7,565 nucleotides of DNA, taken from contig CAMYWI010000055.1 of NCBI GenBank assembly GCA_947302675.1, forward strand, positions 1-7,565. The letters run 5' to 3'. The DNA comes from an uncultured Selenomonadales bacterium. Its GTDB lineage: Bacteria; Bacillota_C; Negativicutes; Selenomonadales; Selenomonadaceae. The notes beneath the pieces were generated by a model. That model saw only the letters and a list, made by a program, of their open reading frames with translations. It made no database searches and was not told the origin of the DNA. The position numbers were made by a program, and so were the translations under genes. Below are positions 5,552-7,565 of this stretch, one piece after another (within the stretch, counting starts at the first letter, position 1; each line of letters begins with the position of its first letter).

Positions 5552-6423
5552 TTGTTGACGATAAAATCCATTTCGGTCTTAAAAGTCTCGCCGACGGCAA
5601 GTTTGATAATGCCTTCCTTGTCCTTAAGCTCGCCGTTGAAGTCCACGTAGTCGGCATGACCCAGCCAAGGCTCAATGCAGACGAACGGCGCACCACCCTG
5701 CGCGGGCGTCCAAAGTCCCCAGTAGGGGAAATTTTTTGCGCGAACCGTGATTGACTTAGAACTTTTGCGCGAGCAAACGGAGATCTCATCGGATTTCAAG
5801 TCGTCGAAGATAAGAGCGTCGCCCTTGAAAATTTCGTAGTTCAAATTGAGTTCGGTACCGTCGAGCGTCGGAATTCTGTCGTGCGTTAAACCGTCCGCCG
5901 TGAGCACAAGCCGCGCAGATTTTTCCGGCTGATTGAATTTAAGATAGCAGTCCTCAAAAGTTTCGCCAAAGCAGAGCGGGCAACGCAACGCGGGATGTGC
6001 GCCAATCGAGAAATAAATTTCCTTGTTGTCGACGTTGGCAACTTTCCAGAAAACTTTGACCTCGTTGCCAGCAAGCTCGAAGGAAATTTCCAGGCGGAAC
6101 TTGTAAGGATAGACCTTGAGCGTGGCGGCGTTGGATTCAAGCGCGAAATTTAAAGTATCGTCGGTTGCGTCGACCAGCCAAAAATCGCTCGTGCGGGCGA
6201 AACCGTGTTGACCAAGTTCAAAGGTTTGACCTTCGGTGCGATATTTGCCGTCGCGAACTTTGCCGACAATCGGGAAGAGTACCGGCGAAGAATATTTCCA
6301 CCAAACCGGGTCGCTGTCGAAAAGATACTCCGTGCCGTCGGCGAGCGCGGTTATCGATTTAAGCTCCGCGCCGCGCCCCGCAACCGTGATTTTCAAGAGA
6401 CTGTTCGCAAGAGTGTGCAACAT
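5548..6423 (-). CDS. Aldose 1-epimerase family protein (LacX-like mutarotase)
   Basis: A 291-residue cytoplasmic beta-sandwich enzyme of the galactose-mutarotase superfamily, expected to interconvert alpha and beta anomers of a sugar or sugar phosphate. Visible signatures are GRGAELKSI (16-24), WWKYSSPVLFPIVGKVRDG (41-59), His73 in HGFAR, His143 in IGAHPA, an Asp pair at 207-208 and Glu251 in CIEPWLGHAD. By comparison with GalM, His73, His143, one of the Asp residues and Glu251 are the likely catalytic and binding set. APVLFPIVG-type and EPW-G-AD sequences are those of the LacX branch, whose substrate is poorly defined, so I give no gene symbol. AGGAGG (6436 to 6431) lies seven bases before the ATG. 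It has its own predicted promoter and lies 80 bases downstream of ogt on the same strand. It shares no evident pathway with its neighbours. Confidence 0.93.
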   Translation of the reverse strand: MLHTLANSLLKITVAGRGAELKSITALADGTEYLFDSDPVWWKYSSPVLFPIVGKVRDGKYRTEGQTFELGQHGFARTSDFWLVDATDDTLNFALESNAATLKVYPYKFRLEISFELAGNEVKVFWKVANVDNKEIYFSIGAHPALRCPLCFGETFEDCYLKFNQPEKSARLVLTADGLTHDRIPTLDGTELNLNYEIFKGDALIFDDLKSDEISVCSRKSSKSITVRAKNFPYWGLWTPAQGGAPFVCIEPWLGHADYVDFNGELKDKEGIIKLAVGETFKTEMDFIVNN

Positions 6424-6453
6424 GACTTTTCCTCCTCAGCAAATTTTTCTACG

Positions 6454-6482
6454 ATTATAGTTTAAATGTTCGAGACGCACAA
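6454..6482 (-). promoter_or_regulatory. Predicted promoter of the epimerase gene
   Basis: On the - strand a perfect TATAAT (6459 to 6454) has TTGTGC (6482 to 6477) 17 bases upstream; only the TTG half of the -35 matches consensus. The predicted start is near 6447. It lies in the 80-base gap after ogt, so the epimerase need not depend on ogt transcription. Confidence 0.55.
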
Positions 6483-6503
6483 GAATTTTTTGACAGGCAC
6501 GAG

Positions 6504-6974
6504 TTATTTTTTCTCCAACTCAAGCAAGCGGATTTTTTTATCAAGCCCGCCCGCGTAGCCCGTCAAGTTCCTGTTCGCGCCGATAACTCGATGGCAGGGA
6601 ATTATTATCGAAATGGGATTGTGACCGACCGCGCCGCCGACTGCCCGTGCAGAAGTTTTTAATCTTGTGGCAATTTCTCCGTAAGTCAGTTTCTGCCCAA
6701 AAGGAGTTTGCAATAAAATTTCCCAAACCGATTTTCTGAACGGTGTCGCGAGCATTTCAAGCGGCGGAGTAAAATTCGGGGCGTGTCCTTCAAAATAAGT
6801 GTCCAACCAAATTTTTGTTTGCTCAAAAATCGGCAACTGCTTTTCTTCGTGAACGGTATCGAGTACGTCGGCAAAATATTTCTGCCCGTCGAACCACAGC
6901 CCGATTAACTTTTCGCCATCGCTCGCCAATGTAATTTTTCCGAGCGGTGAATTATATTTTTGTGTATAATGCAT
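6504..6974 (-). CDS. ogt: O6-alkylguanine-DNA methyltransferase (Ogt type)
   Basis: Suicide repair protein that moves the alkyl group from O6-alkylguanine or O4-alkylthymine onto its own cysteine. The 156 residues form a short Ogt protein without the Ada metal-binding N-terminal domain. The N-terminal ribonuclease-like part (1-70) reads YTQKYNSPLGKITLASDGEK. The catalytic domain has TPFRKSVWEIL (77-87), TYGEIA (97-102), the SARAVGGAVGHNP segment (108-120) with Arg110 as the DNA-intercalating Arg finger and Asn119, and PCHRVIG with acceptor Cys127. The end, GYAGGLDKKIRLLELE, is standard. The start has a strong AAAGGAGG (6988 to 6981), six bases upstream. It diverges from the nuclease-fold gene at 7017 with 42 bases between starts. 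I found no convincing promoter for it; it would have to lie in the start of that divergent gene. Confidence 0.96.
   Translation of the reverse strand: MHYTQKYNSPLGKITLASDGEKLIGLWFDGQKYFADVLDTVHEEKQLPIFEQTKIWLDTYFEGHAPNFTPPLEMLATPFRKSVWEILLQTPFGQKLTYGEIATRLKTSARAVGGAVGHNPISIIIPCHRVIGANRNLTGYAGGLDKKIRLLELEKK
6965..6970 (+). promoter_or_regulatory. Possible -10 box for the HsdR_N-like gene
   Basis: A perfect TATAAT preceded by TGTG, inside codons 2-4 of the divergent ogt gene. The predicted start near 6977 would give a leader of about 40 bases ahead of the ATG at 7017. No good -35 box is seen 16-18 bases upstream, so this is tentative. Confidence 0.35.
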
Positions 6975-7016
6975 GAACCGCCTCCTTTAAAAAATTTTTG
7001 GTCGCTGAAAGGACTG

Positions 7017-7493
7017 ATGCATTTGCTTAAAGATTTTTTGCCGCCGCACATTTACCGAATCGACAGCCAGCCGAATTACTTTGACCCTGTGCGGAAAAAG
7101 TATGTGCTCGTGACGCCGCGCGAGACCGTGCGCCAGCGGGTGTTGCCGTTTTTGATTGAGGAATTGGAAGTGCCGCAGAAAATGATTCGCGTCGGGGAAA
7201 AGCTTTCTTTTTACGGCGTGAACTTTCGACACCGCGCCGACATTGTGATTGAGCGGTTTGACCGCGAGGAAAATATCTTGCGCCCGCTTGCCGTCGTCGA
7301 GTGTAAATCTGCCGAGAAACCGCCCGAAGAGTCGGCGTTCAATGAGACGTTCGACTACGCGGAAAAGCTCGGCTGTTCGTATTGCTTGCTCACCAACGGC
7401 GAGGAGTCGCACAGCTTTTATCTTGACGCGGAAAGTTATGTTGAGTTAGAAAATTTGCCGACTTATCGCGAGATGCTTAAAGGTAAGTTTTAA
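7017..7493 (+). CDS. Stand-alone HsdR N-terminal nuclease-fold protein (HSDR_N_2-like)
   Basis: A 158-residue protein resembling the N-terminal endonuclease domain of type I restriction R subunits (HSDR_N_2, PF13588) but without helicase motor or C-terminal domain. Typical features are FDPVRKKYVLVTPRETVRQ (22-40), a Leu-rich helix (VLPFLIEEL), RADIVI with Asp75, VVECK with Glu95 and Lys97, and CLLTNGEESHSFYL. Asp75 and the E-x-K at 95-97 fit the PD-(D/E)xK nuclease core, with Glu36 as a possible further helix acid. The chosen ATG at 7017 has AAAGGA at 7008-7013, with unusually short spacing. TTG at 7023 would give better spacing, and ATG at 6969 or TTG at 6960 would lengthen the protein but overlap ogt and lack a binding site. 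Stand-alone members are known in Bacteroidetes and other bacteria without clear function. No hsdM or hsdS is in the window. Confidence 0.85.
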   Translation: MHLLKDFLPPHIYRIDSQPNYFDPVRKKYVLVTPRETVRQRVLPFLIEELEVPQKMIRVGEKLSFYGVNFRHRADIVIERFDREENILRPLAVVECKSAEKPPEESAFNETFDYAEKLGCSYCLLTNGEESHSFYLDAESYVELENLPTYREMLKGKF

Positions 7494-7516
7494 ACAAATT
7501 TTTATTTTTTGTATTG

Positions 7517-7565
7517 AACATACTTTTCTTTGCTGCGCCCAAAGAAAAGTATGCAAAAGAAAGGG
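7517..7565 (+). repeat. Dispersed palindromic repeat, copy 2 (probably cut by window end)
   Basis: It carries the same arms as copy 1, CATACTTTTCTTTG (7519-7532) and CAAAGAAAAGTATG (7540-7553), around the loop CTGCGCC. It is identical to 1030-1078 at 48 of 49 bases and in the same orientation. It starts 24 bases after the stop of the HsdR_N-like gene and is likewise preceded by a T-rich stretch (7499-7510). Copy 1 continues with GC-rich hairpins; whether this copy does lies beyond the window. Confidence 0.85.

Noticed and set aside
6504..7493. A new defence system made of ogt and the HsdR_N-like protein.
   Set aside because: Ogt is a standard repair protein and the pair is divergent. Nothing beyond adjacency supports joint function.
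1030..7565. A composite mobile element bounded by the two repeat copies.
   Set aside because: The copies are short REP-like units in direct orientation. There is no transposase, integrase or target-site duplication visible, and the genes between are ordinary chromosomal ones.

Overview
The window looks like ordinary chromosome from a bacterium, most likely a member of the Bacillota. The support is strong GGAGG-type ribosome binding sites, near-consensus sigma-A promoters (three TATAAT boxes, two of them extended -10s), the standard genetic code, and a histidine kinase that passes almost directly from membrane segment to H-box. A Tat signal and the style of the proteins make me lean to the Negativicutes (Selenomonas-like), but that is an impression. 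Coding DNA has about balanced base composition and intergenic DNA is AT-rich. I see no phage, transposase, integrase, CRISPR array, tRNA or rRNA.

Layout. (1) 1-933, + strand: the end of ung (uracil-DNA glycosylase, 5' end outside the window), then a small two-helix membrane protein of unknown function. (2) 934-1168: a gene-free stretch with a chain of inverted repeats. One is a 49-base unit around a perfect 14-bp palindrome that recurs at the right edge of the window (48 of 49 bases identical). (3) 1169-1861: a Tat-exported zinc amidase of the PGRP/T7-lysozyme fold on the - strand, divergent from (4) 1862-5544, a tight four-gene + strand unit: OmpR-type response regulator, cyclase-family metal hydrolase, sensor histidine kinase, glycerate 2-kinase. 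Gaps are 3, 11 and 12 bases. (5) 5548-6423, - strand: LacX-like aldose 1-epimerase, converging on the glycerate kinase with only 3 bases between stop codons. (6) 6504-6974, - strand: ogt (O6-alkylguanine-DNA methyltransferase). (7) 7017-7493, + strand: a stand-alone HsdR N-terminal nuclease-fold protein divergent from ogt, followed by the second repeat copy.

How the genes may work together. The regulator and kinase form a two-component system, but a cyclase-family gene sits between them and a glycerate kinase follows, so metabolism of a small organic acid or amide may be linked to the signal (inference). The amidase and the two-component unit are driven by divergent promoters whose -35 boxes overlap almost base for base. 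A spaced direct repeat flanks the regulator's -10 box and could be its autoregulatory site. The two flanks hold DNA repair genes (ung, ogt) and a nuclease-fold protein. No clearly new system is visible. The best leads are the shared amidase/two-component control region, the cyclase embedded in the two-component operon with altered motif residues, the dispersed palindromic repeat, and the stand-alone HsdR_N protein.
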